Positions 15,674 to 24,151 of a stretch of DNA of 64,000 bases are shown here, in pieces. Within the stretch, counting starts at the first letter, position 1, and each line of letters begins with the position of its first letter. The notes under the pieces were generated by a model. It was not told the DNA's origin and did not search any database. It saw nothing but the letters and a program-made list of their open reading frames with translations. Position numbers and translations under genes: made by a program. Source of the DNA: Thermodesulfobacteriota bacterium (GTDB taxonomy: Bacteria > Desulfobacterota > GWC2-55-46); assembly GCA_030583865.1 (NCBI GenBank), contig CP129479.1, positions 2,256,819-2,320,818 on the forward strand, read 5' to 3'.

Positions 15674-16363
15674 ATGGGAACAAGCAGGCTTCATAAGATA
15701 TTGGCCGCCCTCCTTTCGGGAGGCCTCGCGCTGGCCCTTGTCGCAGCTATTTCCGGCCTGAACGGGGGAGAGGGCCTTTCGCGCCAGGTCCGCGCCTCGC
15801 TCGCGGAAAGCGGCGTGAAAAGCGAGGTAACCGCCGTGCTCCTCAATTTCAGGGGCTATGATACGCTCCTCGAGATAGCGGTGCTCCTCCTGGCGCTCAT
15901 AGGCGTGACGGCCCTGGCCGAGGGGGAAGCGGCCCCGGAAAAGGCAGTAGCCCGCGACCCGGCCCTCTCGGGCCTTGCGGAGCTTATACTGCCTCTCATG
16001 GTGCTGGCCTCGGGCTATCTCCTCTATGCCGGCACATACGCGCCCGGAGGGGCGTTCCAGGCAGGGGCGGTGCTGGCGGCCGCCATACTCCTGGCGCGCC
16101 TTGCCGGGATTGCCGAGCCTGAAAGGCGGAAAGGCGCGCTCGCTGGCATTGCGGCCATCGGTTTCGCCGCGTTCCTCTCCGCGGCACTCGTCCCGCTTCT
16201 GCTCGGCGCTCGTTTTTTCGATTATCCCGGACAGGCCGCGCACGTAATCATCATCGTAATCGAGGCGGCCCTTACCATCTCGACCGCCCTGATACTCTAC
16301 CTCCTGTTTTCCGGATGCTCCTCCATCCGGCAGTGGCGCGGTCGGGAAGGAGGGGCAGAATGA
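15674..16363 (+). CDS. mnhB: MbhE-MnhB fusion antiporter subunit
   Basis: A 229-residue protein. The N-terminal part (1-95) has the MbhE motif VLLNFRGYDTLLEIAVLL; the rest is MnhB (GYLLYAGTYAPGGAFQAGAVLA). In canonical MrpA the MbhE-like part ends subunit A, so the gene boundaries differ here. The stop overlaps mnhC by ATGA. Confidence 0.87.
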   Translation: MGTSRLHKILAALLSGGLALALVAAISGLNGGEGLSRQVRASLAESGVKSEVTAVLLNFRGYDTLLEIAVLLLALIGVTALAEGEAAPEKAVARDPALSGLAELILPLMVLASGYLLYAGTYAPGGAFQAGAVLAAAILLARLAGIAEPERRKGALAGIAAIGFAAFLSAALVPLLLGARFFDYPGQAAHVIIIVIEAALTISTALILYLLFSGCSSIRQWRGREGGAE

Positions 16364-16686
16364 CCCAGTGGATGACGTATTCCGTATGCGGGCTGCTCCT
16401 CTTCACAATCGGCCTGTACGGCGCCATAGCCTACGGCCACATCTTCCGGAAAGTACTCTCCTTCAACATAATGGGGAGCGGCATATTCCTTTTCCTCGTA
16501 AGCATAGCCAGCCGCTCGCCAGGCTCCACCGACCCGGTGCCCCATGCAATGGTGCTTACCGGCATAGTGGTGACCGTGAGCGCAACGGCCTTTGCCCTCG
16601 CGCTCCTGGGAAAAATAAATTCTGAAACCGGAGAGGAAAGCCTCGGGCCGGGGCAGGAGCACCATTCCGGGAAGGGGGGCGAGTGA
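16360..16686 (+). CDS. mnhC: Mrp-type antiporter subunit C (NuoK-like)
   Basis: A 108-residue, three-helix NuoK/MnhC homologue (GLYGAIAYGHIFRKVLSFNIMGSGIFLFLV, PVPHAMVLTGIVVTVSATAFALAL in two parts). Start ATG 16360 follows GGAAGGAGG and overlaps the mnhB stop. The C-terminal tail is cytoplasmic. TGATG overlap joins it to the next gene. Confidence 0.88.
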   Translation: MTQWMTYSVCGLLLFTIGLYGAIAYGHIFRKVLSFNIMGSGIFLFLVSIASRSPGSTDPVPHAMVLTGIVVTVSATAFALALLGKINSETGEESLGPGQEHHSGKGGE

Positions 16687-18104
16687 TGCAGGGCGCTCCG
16701 CCGTGGGCCGCACTGGCCATAGCCCTGCCGCTCGCCGCCGGGGTTTTGGCGCTCCTCATCAGGGGCCGCCCGGCAAGGGCCGTTTCGGCTGCAACGGCGC
16801 TCCTCATACCCGGCTCGCTCGCGCTGCTCTCGGAAACGGTCCTCCGGGGCGGCGCGCTCCGTTATCGCGTAGGCGGGTGGGGAGCGCCGCTGGGCATAGA
16901 CCTTTTCGCGGACGGCCTGAGCATGGTAATGCTCTGGATGACCGCGCTCGTGGGGACGGCCGTCACTGCCTACTCCGTCTTCTACTTCCGGGACAATACC
17001 GAAAAAGAGCGCTTCTTCTGGCCGCTCTGGATGTTCCTCTGGGCGGGGCTCAACGCCATTTTCCTTTCAGGAGACGTCTTCAACCTCTACGTCTCCATAG
17101 AGGTGATGGGGCTCTCGGCGGTGGCCCTCGTCTGCATCGCGGGAGGCAGAGATGCACTCACTGCGGGCATGAGGTACTTCCTTGTGGCCATAACGGGCTC
17201 TCTCACCTATCTCCTCGGCGTGGCCATGCTCTACGCCCAGTACGGGGCGCTCGACCTCTCCCTTATCGGGGAGGCTGCCGGGCCCGGGCCTGCCGCGGCT
17301 ATGGCGGCGGCGCTCATGACAGCCGGCCTCCTTGCCAAGACCGCGCTCTTCCCGCTCCATTTCTGGCTCCCGAGGGCGCACGCGAGCGCGCTCTCCCCGG
17401 TCAGCGCCGTCCTTTCGGCGCTGGTCGTAAAGGCGTCCTTCTACATGGTTCTGCGCCTCTGGACCGGCGCCTTCGAGAAAGTGCTTGCCCCTCAGGCCGG
17501 CCTCATCCTCGGCGCGCTCGGATGCGCGGCCGTCATCTGGGGCGCGCTCATGGCAATGAGGCAGAAGAGGCTAAAGATGCTCGTGGCCTACTCTACAGTC
17601 AGCCAGATAGGCTACCTCTTTCTCTTCTTCCCCATGTCGGCCCATTCGGACGCTTTTACCGGGGCCGTGTACCAGGCCCTCTCCCACGCGTTCGCAAAGG
17701 CGTCCATATTCCTGTCCGTCGGCAACATGATGAAGGCTATCGGGAACGACTCCGTCGACGGGCTCGCCGGGGCAGGGAAGAGCGTCCAGACAAGCGTGTT
17801 CGCCTTCGGCATCTCGGGGGCGAGCCTGATGGGACTTCCGCCGAGCGGAGGCTTCATAGCCAAATGGCAGCTCGTAAAGGCCTCCGTCGAAACAGGGCAG
17901 TGGTGGTGGGCCGCCGTGATAATGGCCGGGGGGCTGCTTGCGGCGGCATACGTGTTCCCGGTCCTCCGGCGCTCTTTCGCGGACGGGGAGGCCGCCGGAG
18001 AGGCTAAAAGGGTGCCGTACGGGATGGAGGCGGCGGCTATGGCCCTGGCCGTGCTTTCCCTTGTCCTCGGGATAGGCGCGGCGATACCGCTTTCTTTCTT
18101 CTGA
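16686..18104 (+). CDS. mnhD: Mrp-type antiporter ND-like subunit (MnhD)
   Basis: A 472-residue, about 14-helix protein of the NuoL/M/N family. Key proton-path residues are visible: a glutamate in helix 5 (YVSIEVMGLSA), lysine in helix 7 (AKTALFPLHFWLP) and a lysine in the RLKMLVAYSTVSQIGY region. It is closest in style to MnhD. The ATG at 16686 overlaps the mnhC stop (TGATG). Confidence 0.87.
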   Translation: MQGAPPWAALAIALPLAAGVLALLIRGRPARAVSAATALLIPGSLALLSETVLRGGALRYRVGGWGAPLGIDLFADGLSMVMLWMTALVGTAVTAYSVFYFRDNTEKERFFWPLWMFLWAGLNAIFLSGDVFNLYVSIEVMGLSAVALVCIAGGRDALTAGMRYFLVAITGSLTYLLGVAMLYAQYGALDLSLIGEAAGPGPAAAMAAALMTAGLLAKTALFPLHFWLPRAHASALSPVSAVLSALVVKASFYMVLRLWTGAFEKVLAPQAGLILGALGCAAVIWGALMAMRQKRLKMLVAYSTVSQIGYLFLFFPMSAHSDAFTGAVYQALSHAFAKASIFLSVGNMMKAIGNDSVDGLAGAGKSVQTSVFAFGISGASLMGLPPSGGFIAKWQLVKASVETGQWWWAAVIMAGGLLAAAYVFPVLRRSFADGEAAGEAKRVPYGMEAAAMALAVLSLVLGIGAAIPLSFF

Positions 18105-18130
18105 CCTGCGCGGCATAAGGAAGGGATCAA

Positions 18131-19627
18131 ATGAGCGCTGAAAACTGGATGCCGATATTCGTCCTCATGAGCTCTTTCATGACCGGGCTCCTCATCTTCA
18201 GCCTGGATGAGGGCCGGCACGCGCTCCGGACCGTCCTTAACATGCTCGGGGCCACCATTAAGCTCGTCCTCGTCGGCGTCATGCTCTGGGGCGTCTTCCA
18301 CGAGAGGGCGTACGAGATGCGCTTTCCCGTGGTCCCGGGCGTTGAAATGATATTGCGGGCGGACGCCCTGGCCATGATATTCCTCACGCTCTCCGCGGTA
18401 CTCTGGCTCGTGACCACTGCCTATGCGGTCGGCTACCTCGAGGGCGCGCCGAACAGGAGGAGGTTTTTCGGGTTCTTCAGCCTCTGCGTCACCTCCACAA
18501 TGGGCATCTCGCTGGCCGGGAACCTCTTTACCTTCTTCATATTCTACGAGATGCTCACGCTCACGACCTATCCGCTCGTGGTGCACAGGGGCACGAAAAA
18601 GGCCCTTGACGCCGGCGCTGCATATCTAAGGTACACGCTCGCCGGCGGCGCCGTGCTGCTTGTCGGCATAGTCTGGCTCCACGCGCTCGCCGGGCCGTTC
18701 GAGTTCACGACCGGCGGGGCGCTCGGCCATTTGGGCACGGAGCACGCGTCCTCCCTCGTCATCATCTTCGCTATCCTCATGGCCGGGCTCGGGGTGAAGG
18801 CGGCCATAGTGCCCCTTCACGGATGGCTCCCGACAGCAATGGTCGCGCCCGCGCCGGTAAGCGCGCTCCTGCATGCGGTCGCCGTCGTCAAGGCGGGTGT
18901 CTTCGGCATCGTGCGGGTTGTCTATAACGTCTACGGCATCGAGTCCGCCTCGGCCCTGGGCGTGACCGCGCCGCTGGCGGCTGTCGCGGCTGTGACGATC
19001 GTGTACGCATCCGTAAGGGCCCTTTCGCAGGACGACTTGAAAAGACGGCTCGCCTTTTCTACCGTCAGCCAGTTGTCGTACATAATCCTCGGCATAGCGC
19101 TTGCCGGGCCGATATCCACGGTCGGGGGGCTCGCACACCTGGCGCACCAGGGCATAATGAAGATTACCCTCTTCTTCTCGGCAGGGATAATAGCCGAGAC
19201 AATAGGGCTCCACAGGATAAGCGAGATGAACGGGGTTGGCCGAAGGCTCCCAGTCACCTCAGCCGCGTTCACGATCGCGGCCCTCGGCATGATAGGCGTT
19301 CCGCCCACGGCGGGTTTCATATCCAAATGGTACCTCGGGACCGGCGCGCTCGCCTCCGGGCAGCCCTGGGTCCTCGCCGTGCTGGCCGTGAGCACGCTCC
19401 TGAACGCGGCCTACTTCCTTCCCGTAATAAACGCCCTTTGGTTCGGGGAGCGCAGCGCCTCCTGGCCGGAAGAGAAGGGCCGCGGGCGGTTGTGGGAGAC
19501 CGACCCGTGGCTCCTCGTCCCGATGTGCGTGACCGCGGCCATGACCGTGCTCGCGGGCCTGCTTGCAGGCGAGTTCTTGAGCCCCCTCGAATGGGCGAAG
19601 CTCATAGCCTGGAGGGAGTACAAGTGA
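18131..19627 (+). CDS. Second ND-like antiporter subunit
   Basis: A 498-residue NuoL/M/N-family protein. It keeps the helix-5 glutamate (FIFYEMLTLTTYPLV), the helix-7 region (GVKAAIVPLHGWLPTAM) and DDLKRRLAFSTVSQLSYI, so it looks competent for proton transfer. AAGGAAGGG precedes the ATG. It overlaps the following GTG start. It may replace part of the missing long MrpA. Confidence 0.85.
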   Translation: MSAENWMPIFVLMSSFMTGLLIFSLDEGRHALRTVLNMLGATIKLVLVGVMLWGVFHERAYEMRFPVVPGVEMILRADALAMIFLTLSAVLWLVTTAYAVGYLEGAPNRRRFFGFFSLCVTSTMGISLAGNLFTFFIFYEMLTLTTYPLVVHRGTKKALDAGAAYLRYTLAGGAVLLVGIVWLHALAGPFEFTTGGALGHLGTEHASSLVIIFAILMAGLGVKAAIVPLHGWLPTAMVAPAPVSALLHAVAVVKAGVFGIVRVVYNVYGIESASALGVTAPLAAVAAVTIVYASVRALSQDDLKRRLAFSTVSQLSYIILGIALAGPISTVGGLAHLAHQGIMKITLFFSAGIIAETIGLHRISEMNGVGRRLPVTSAAFTIAALGMIGVPPTAGFISKWYLGTGALASGQPWVLAVLAVSTLLNAAYFLPVINALWFGERSASWPEEKGRGRLWETDPWLLVPMCVTAAMTVLAGLLAGEFLSPLEWAKLIAWREYK

Positions 19628-21396
19628 CGGAGGAGCTCCTCATATCCGCAGGGGGCGCGCTCAGGCCGTGGCTGCCGGTTATCGCCGCCGCCCTGCCGCT
19701 CTTTGCAGCTCTCCTTTTAGCTCTCATTGCGAGATTCAGGGAAAGCCGGTCGGTCATCCTATGGCTTGCGCTCATCCCGGCTCTAGTCGCGGCTAGCCTG
19801 GCCGTATCCGGCTACAGGTCTATCGAAGTCTATCCGGGCGCGCTCCTGGGCCTGAGGCTCGGTCTCGACGACATCGGGGCGGCGTTCCTCCTTTTCACCT
19901 CCTTTCTATGGGCGGCCTCCGGCGCATACGCGAACCATTATATAAAGGGAGATGGCTCGCGGAGGAGGTTCTTCTTTTTCCACCTACTAGCGATGTCCGG
20001 CAATTTCGGAGTGATACTGGCGCAGGATATCGCGGGCTTTTACATGTTCTTCGCGCTCCTGACCTTTTCAGCCTACGCGCTGGTGATACATGACGGCACC
20101 GGGGCGGCGCTCCGCGCCGGCAGGGTGTACATTGCAATGGCGGTCCTCGGCGAGGCCCTCCTTGCGATAGCTTTCTTCCTTGCAGCTGACGCGGCGGGCG
20201 GGCTGACAGATTTATCCATCATCCCGTCGGTTGTCGCGAGCGGTACCTACCGCGACTTGATCATCGCTCTCCTAATCTCAGGCTTCGGCATAAAGGCCGG
20301 CATGGTGGTCCTTCACGTGTGGCTGCCGCTCGCCCACCCGGTCGCCCCGGTGCCGGCGAGCGCGCTCCTTAGCGGCGCAATGATCAAGGCGGGCTTGCTC
20401 GGATGGATAAGGTTTCTGCCGCTTGGTGAGGCCGCGCTTCCGGAATGGGGTTGGCTCCTCATGGGAGCCGGCCTTTCAGGGGCCTTTTTTGGAGCAATCG
20501 CGGGCTCTCTACAGGAGGACAAAAAGACCGTCCTCGCGTATTCGAGCGTAAGCCAGATGGGAGTGATGGCGGCCGCCCTGGGCATTGCCCTCGTCGCGCC
20601 GGACGCGTGGCCAGGGGTCCTCGCGGCCGTCCTCATCCTTGCGGCGCACCATGCATTCGCAAAGGGTGCGCTATTTCTTTCGACCGGCATCCCAATGCCG
20701 GGCAGGCACCGTGCGCCGGCACGCGCTCTTTTTTTAACAGGCGTGCTGCTGCCTGCCCTGGCCCTTGCCGGAGCGCCGTTTACGACCGGCGTTATGGCAA
20801 AGTCGGCCCTCAAGGAGAGCCTTTCCTTCCTCCCCGCGGACGGAGGACCGGCAATGGAGGTTATGCTCCTTCTCTCGTCAATTGCCACTTCCGTTATCAT
20901 GGCAAGGTTCGTTGTCGTCATGCTCCGGACGGAAAGCCCCCATGCCGGAGGCAGCCTGGCCCGGCCCGGCCTGGTGCTCCCCTGGGCCGCGCTGGTCGCG
21001 CTCGCTCCGGCCGTTCTTTTCGCGCTCTATCGGGAAAGCTCCGCGGTATTGAATCCCTCGGTCCAGTCCGTGGCCGCGTCCGTCTACCCGGTCATGGCAG
21101 GGGTCCTTGCCTACGCCATCATGGCGATACTGGCCCGAAGGACGGCCTTCAGGATATCCGTCCCTCCCGGGGATCTGCTGGTCATTATGGTTCTTTTGCT
21201 GGGCGCGGCAAGGAGGGCTTTAACGGGTATCCCTTCCGCACTTTCAATCGGGCCGGGCCGGGCCGCCGCCAGGACGGCAGGGCTCAATGAGGCCCTTACA
21301 AGCACCCTGGAAAGGCTTGAGGCGAGGTTCCTCGACGGCCTGGGCTGGCTTTTATTTCTCGCCATCGCTGCCGGGCTGGCGCTCATATTCTATTAA
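19624..21396 (+). CDS. Third ND-like antiporter subunit
   Basis: A 590-residue NuoL/M/N-family protein starting at GTG 19624, which overlaps the previous stop (GTGA) and follows GGAGGGAG. Conserved parts include GIKAGMVVLHVWLPLAHP and EDKKTVLAYSSVSQMGV. The usual helix-5 glutamate position reads FYMFFALLTFSAYALV, without a glutamate, so this subunit may not pump like the other two. A long divergent C-terminus (about 460-590) is less conserved. It ends the operon. Confidence 0.82.
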   Translation: MTEELLISAGGALRPWLPVIAAALPLFAALLLALIARFRESRSVILWLALIPALVAASLAVSGYRSIEVYPGALLGLRLGLDDIGAAFLLFTSFLWAASGAYANHYIKGDGSRRRFFFFHLLAMSGNFGVILAQDIAGFYMFFALLTFSAYALVIHDGTGAALRAGRVYIAMAVLGEALLAIAFFLAADAAGGLTDLSIIPSVVASGTYRDLIIALLISGFGIKAGMVVLHVWLPLAHPVAPVPASALLSGAMIKAGLLGWIRFLPLGEAALPEWGWLLMGAGLSGAFFGAIAGSLQEDKKTVLAYSSVSQMGVMAAALGIALVAPDAWPGVLAAVLILAAHHAFAKGALFLSTGIPMPGRHRAPARALFLTGVLLPALALAGAPFTTGVMAKSALKESLSFLPADGGPAMEVMLLLSSIATSVIMARFVVVMLRTESPHAGGSLARPGLVLPWAALVALAPAVLFALYRESSAVLNPSVQSVAASVYPVMAGVLAYAIMAILARRTAFRISVPPGDLLVIMVLLLGAARRALTGIPSALSIGPGRAAARTAGLNEALTSTLERLEARFLDGLGWLLFLAIAAGLALIFY

Positions 21397-21437
21397 GGGC
21401 CGGAACGCATAACGGATGATGACCGGTCCTATGCCGG

Positions 21438-22196
21438 TCAGAGCATCGCTGTCCAGCCGCCGTCTATGACTAGCGCGTGGCCTGTTACGTAATCCGACGC
21501 CCTTGAGGCCAGGAAGACCGCGGTCCCCGCGAGCTCTTCCGGCCTTGCGCCCCTTCCGAGCGGGACCCTTTCCCTTATGAACTCCATGAATGAGCTGTCG
21601 CCCGTCAAGTCCATGGTCATGTCCGTCTCGAACAAGCCGGGGCAGACCGCGTTCACCTGTATGTTGTGCTTGCCCCACTCGGCGGCAAGGGTCTTGGTAA
21701 GGAGTATCACCCCTGCCTTGCTCGCGTTATAGGCCGCCGATTCGGGAAATGCCGCGAGCCCGGCAACGCTCGCGATATTGATTATCTTGCCGGAGCGCTG
21801 CCGTATCATGTGCCTGCCCGCCTCCTTTGCGCAAAGGAGCTGTCCCCTGAGGTTAACGTCCAATACCGCGTCCCAGTCCTCTGTCTTCATATTCTCCGCG
21901 GAGGATATCCTGAAGATGCCCGCGTTATTGACGAGTATGTCTATTCTGCCGAGCTCTGCTATCGTCTTTTCGACCAATGTCCTTACGCTCCCCTCGTCTC
22001 CGACGTCGGCCTTAACGCCAATCGCGTTTCTCCCCAGGGCCATCACTCCGTCCACCGCTTCGCCAGTGTCGATTATATCCGATACAGCCACATCGGCGCC
22101 TGCGCCGGCGAGGCCAAGGGCCATTGCCCTGCCGAGCCCCCTTGCCCCGCCCGTCACGATGGCGACCTTGCCCGCCAGATCGAAAAGACCAGTCAT
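21438..22196 (-). CDS. Short-chain dehydrogenase/reductase
   Basis: A 252-residue SDR with the nucleotide motif TGGARGLG, the NNAG motif, and catalytic Ser/Tyr/Lys (NIASV, YNASK). The C-terminal PLGRGARPEELAGTAVFLAS is typical of 3-oxoacyl-ACP reductase and sugar/polyol dehydrogenase subfamilies. Substrate cannot be assigned. Start ATG 22196 is preceded by GAGGTGGG. It is convergent with the antiporter operon; a GACCGG/CCGGTC stem overlaps its stop. Confidence 0.88.
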   Translation of the reverse strand: MTGLFDLAGKVAIVTGGARGLGRAMALGLAGAGADVAVSDIIDTGEAVDGVMALGRNAIGVKADVGDEGSVRTLVEKTIAELGRIDILVNNAGIFRISSAENMKTEDWDAVLDVNLRGQLLCAKEAGRHMIRQRSGKIINIASVAGLAAFPESAAYNASKAGVILLTKTLAAEWGKHNIQVNAVCPGLFETDMTMDLTGDSSFMEFIRERVPLGRGARPEELAGTAVFLASRASDYVTGHALVIDGGWTAML

Positions 22197-22332
22197 AGCC
22201 CACCTCTGTTTCAATTTCGGAATAAAAACCGTTTGTGCGAACCGGACCTCTTATAAGTATACCAACCGCTGTTCAGTTTTGTTTTCTGGCAGGACAGCCG
22301 GCGCATTGCTGCTCTGCCGTGGAACTCTCGAT

Positions 22333-22361
22333 TTGACAAGAGAGCAATATGGGTCAGAATA
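22333..22361 (+). promoter_or_regulatory. Putative sigma-70 promoter of the PEP-CTERM gene
   Basis: TTGACA (22333-22338), 17-bp spacer, AGAATA (22356-22361), leaving a leader of about 165 nt before the ATG. The rest of 22215-22533 shows nothing else recognisable. Confidence 0.45.
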
Positions 22362-22533
22362 GAAATATAGAGAAGAGCATCTGTCCAGAAGGTGAATACC
22401 TTCCCCTCTGCTTTAAACCTCTTAGGACCGTTCACCAAGAATCACGCCACCTTCTCCCAAACAATCAATCTCGAGCGACAGGGGAACAAGAACCCCTTGA
22501 GGGGGAACCCTTCCGATAAAGGAGGTGCATGAG

Positions 22534-23052
22534 ATGGCAAAGAGGCACATTCTGAGCGGCGTAATATCGGCAGCAACTCTTGCTGCGTTATCCATAACCG
22601 ATGTCAATGCGGCTTCATTGGACGGAGCCTCTCTTATTAAAAAAGACCCCGCCACAGCCGAGGAACCCACGGTGGGGAGAGCCCCTATCCCCGTAGCCGA
22701 GGAGCCCACGGTGGGGAGAGCCCCTATCCCCGTAGCCGAGGAGCCCACGGTGGGGAGAGCCCCTATACCCGTAGCCGAGGAGCCCACGGTGGGGAGAGCC
22801 CCTATACCCGTAGCCGAGGAGCCCACGGTGGGGAGAGCCCCTATACCCATAGCCGAGGAGCCCACGGTGGGGAGAGCCCCTATACCCGTAGCCGAGGAAC
22901 CCACGGTGACAAGGGCGCGTATTCCAGTGACCGTACCTGAAAGGCCTACTCAGGTTCCCGAGCCTGCGACCATGGCCATGCTTGGTGCAGCTTTTGGCGG
23001 GCTGTTTTTTACGCGTCGTTATTTGCGCGAACTGAAAAATCCTAAGCTGTAA
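22534..23052 (+). CDS. PEP-CTERM protein with tandem 13-residue repeats
   Basis: A 172-residue exported protein: signal peptide (1-27), seven tandem copies of AEEPTVGRAPIPV (the last degenerate), then a PEP-CTERM sorting tag (VPEPATMAML, hydrophobic helix, FTRRYLR). Such proteins are cleaved and sorted by an exosortase, often with exopolysaccharide; no exosortase is in the window. AAAGGAGGTG lies 7 nt before the chosen ATG. It has its own promoter and a strong terminator, so it is a monocistronic gene. No function can be given beyond surface or extracellular placement. Confidence 0.85.
   Translation: MAKRHILSGVISAATLAALSITDVNAASLDGASLIKKDPATAEEPTVGRAPIPVAEEPTVGRAPIPVAEEPTVGRAPIPVAEEPTVGRAPIPVAEEPTVGRAPIPIAEEPTVGRAPIPVAEEPTVTRARIPVTVPERPTQVPEPATMAMLGAAFGGLFFTRRYLRELKNPKL
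22657..22929 (+). repeat. Tandem 39-bp coding repeat, seven units
   Basis: Seven 39-bp units, six almost identical and the seventh diverged, encode the 13-residue repeats. Differences are mostly silent or single base, pointing to recent expansion by slippage or recombination. Confidence 0.92.
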
Positions 23053-23072
23053 AGGGTCCCCCCCTGTCGCCA

Positions 23073-23121
23073 AGTCCCGCTTTCAGGCGGGACTGGCCCC
23101 GCCATTCCGGCGGGGCTTTTT
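23073..23121 (+). terminator. Double hairpin terminator after the PEP-CTERM gene
   Basis: AGTCCCGC/GCGGGACT (23073-23094) is followed directly by GGCCCCGCC/GGCGGGGC and TTTTT (23095-23121). Confidence 0.85.
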
Positions 23122-23330
23122 CGTCTACTCAATCGACTTGCCTTTTTCCAATCCCGGTGATGTAAATGATGCTGACCAGCGCCCAGTGCCGCGTAATAAC
23201 GTGGTTTCCATTGGTTGTTTACGCCTATCACAAATATACATAGCCATTCCTACCCCACATTCCTGGTGTGAATTGAAATCCGGGCCGGTTCATATAGAAT
23301 CGGTTTATGGGGACATAAGGAGGTATTGCC

Positions 23331-23909
23331 ATGTCGGTAAAAAGACTTGAGGAATTCGAAGGCAGGCCCGAGGTCTTGAACGGAATAGACCTTAATAAGC
23401 TCCTCGCCTCGGTGGATGCGCTGAAAAACAACCCCGAGCTCGCGAAGTTCAAGTTCAGGCTGCACAACAGATGGATAGGAGGCGGGCACAACCGATCCCG
23501 GATAAGCGGGTTTTTCGGGGTCAGCCAGGAGAACAGGCACAGGCAGCCCTTCGAGCTCGACGGCGACGAACCCGATGTGCTGGCCGGCACGGATGAAGGG
23601 GCAAACCCGGTAGAGCACCTGCTTAACGCCCTTGCCGCCTGCCTTACCACGACGATGGTCTACCATGCGGCCCTGAGGAATATCAAGATAGACGAGCTCG
23701 AATCGGAGCTGGAGGGCGATATAGACCTGAGGGGCTTCCTCGGCCTGTCGAACGACGTGCGGCGTGGTTACCAGGACATCCGGGTAACCTTCAGGGTCAA
23801 GACCGACGAGAAGAACCTGGACAGGCTCAGGGCCTTGTCCAAGCTCTCGCCGGTGTTCGACGTCACGTCCAACGGCACCGCTATAGACGTACGGGTGGAA
23901 AGGAAATAG
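23331..23909 (+). CDS. OsmC/Ohr-family protein lacking the second cysteine
   Basis: A 192-residue protein with the OsmC fold signature PVEHLLNALAACLTTTM and one reactive cysteine (C104). The usual second cysteine, in a CP motif near the C-terminus, is replaced by serine (KLSPVFD). Peroxidase activity by the two-cysteine mechanism is therefore doubtful, so it may use another thiol or have another function. AAGGAGG lies before the ATG. It is flanked by non-coding gaps; 23910-24151 contains nothing I can identify. Confidence 0.85.
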   Translation: MSVKRLEEFEGRPEVLNGIDLNKLLASVDALKNNPELAKFKFRLHNRWIGGGHNRSRISGFFGVSQENRHRQPFELDGDEPDVLAGTDEGANPVEHLLNALAACLTTTMVYHAALRNIKIDELESELEGDIDLRGFLGLSNDVRRGYQDIRVTFRVKTDEKNLDRLRALSKLSPVFDVTSNGTAIDVRVERK

Positions 23910-24151
23910 TCGAAACGGCTCACATGCATCAGGCGGGCCGCGCCAAGGCCCGCCATGCCTGGCAGCTTGGACGAAAAAAAACAGCCCTCCCCCGCTGCAT
24001 GGGCTCACTCGCCTACGCTTCTCTTTTTTTCCAGATATATAATATTCATTTTAAAAAAAGTTAAAACCGTGGTAAATATTTTCATATTTGATTAAAAACA
24101 TGGATCCTCCATGTCAAAATATTCAGCGAGCCGCATTAAAACAAAGACCAG

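Noticed and set aside
19327-19623. N-terminal extension of the third ND-like subunit
   Set aside because: It overlaps the preceding antiporter gene in another frame; GTG 19624 has a good ribosome site and GTGA coupling.
22422-22904. Minus-strand open frame through the 39-bp repeats
   Set aside because: It is open only because the unit length is a multiple of three; there is no signal, ribosome site or homology.
22657-22929. Regular 39-bp repeats as a possible CRISPR array
   Set aside because: Units are directly adjacent without spacers and lie in frame in a PEP-CTERM gene.
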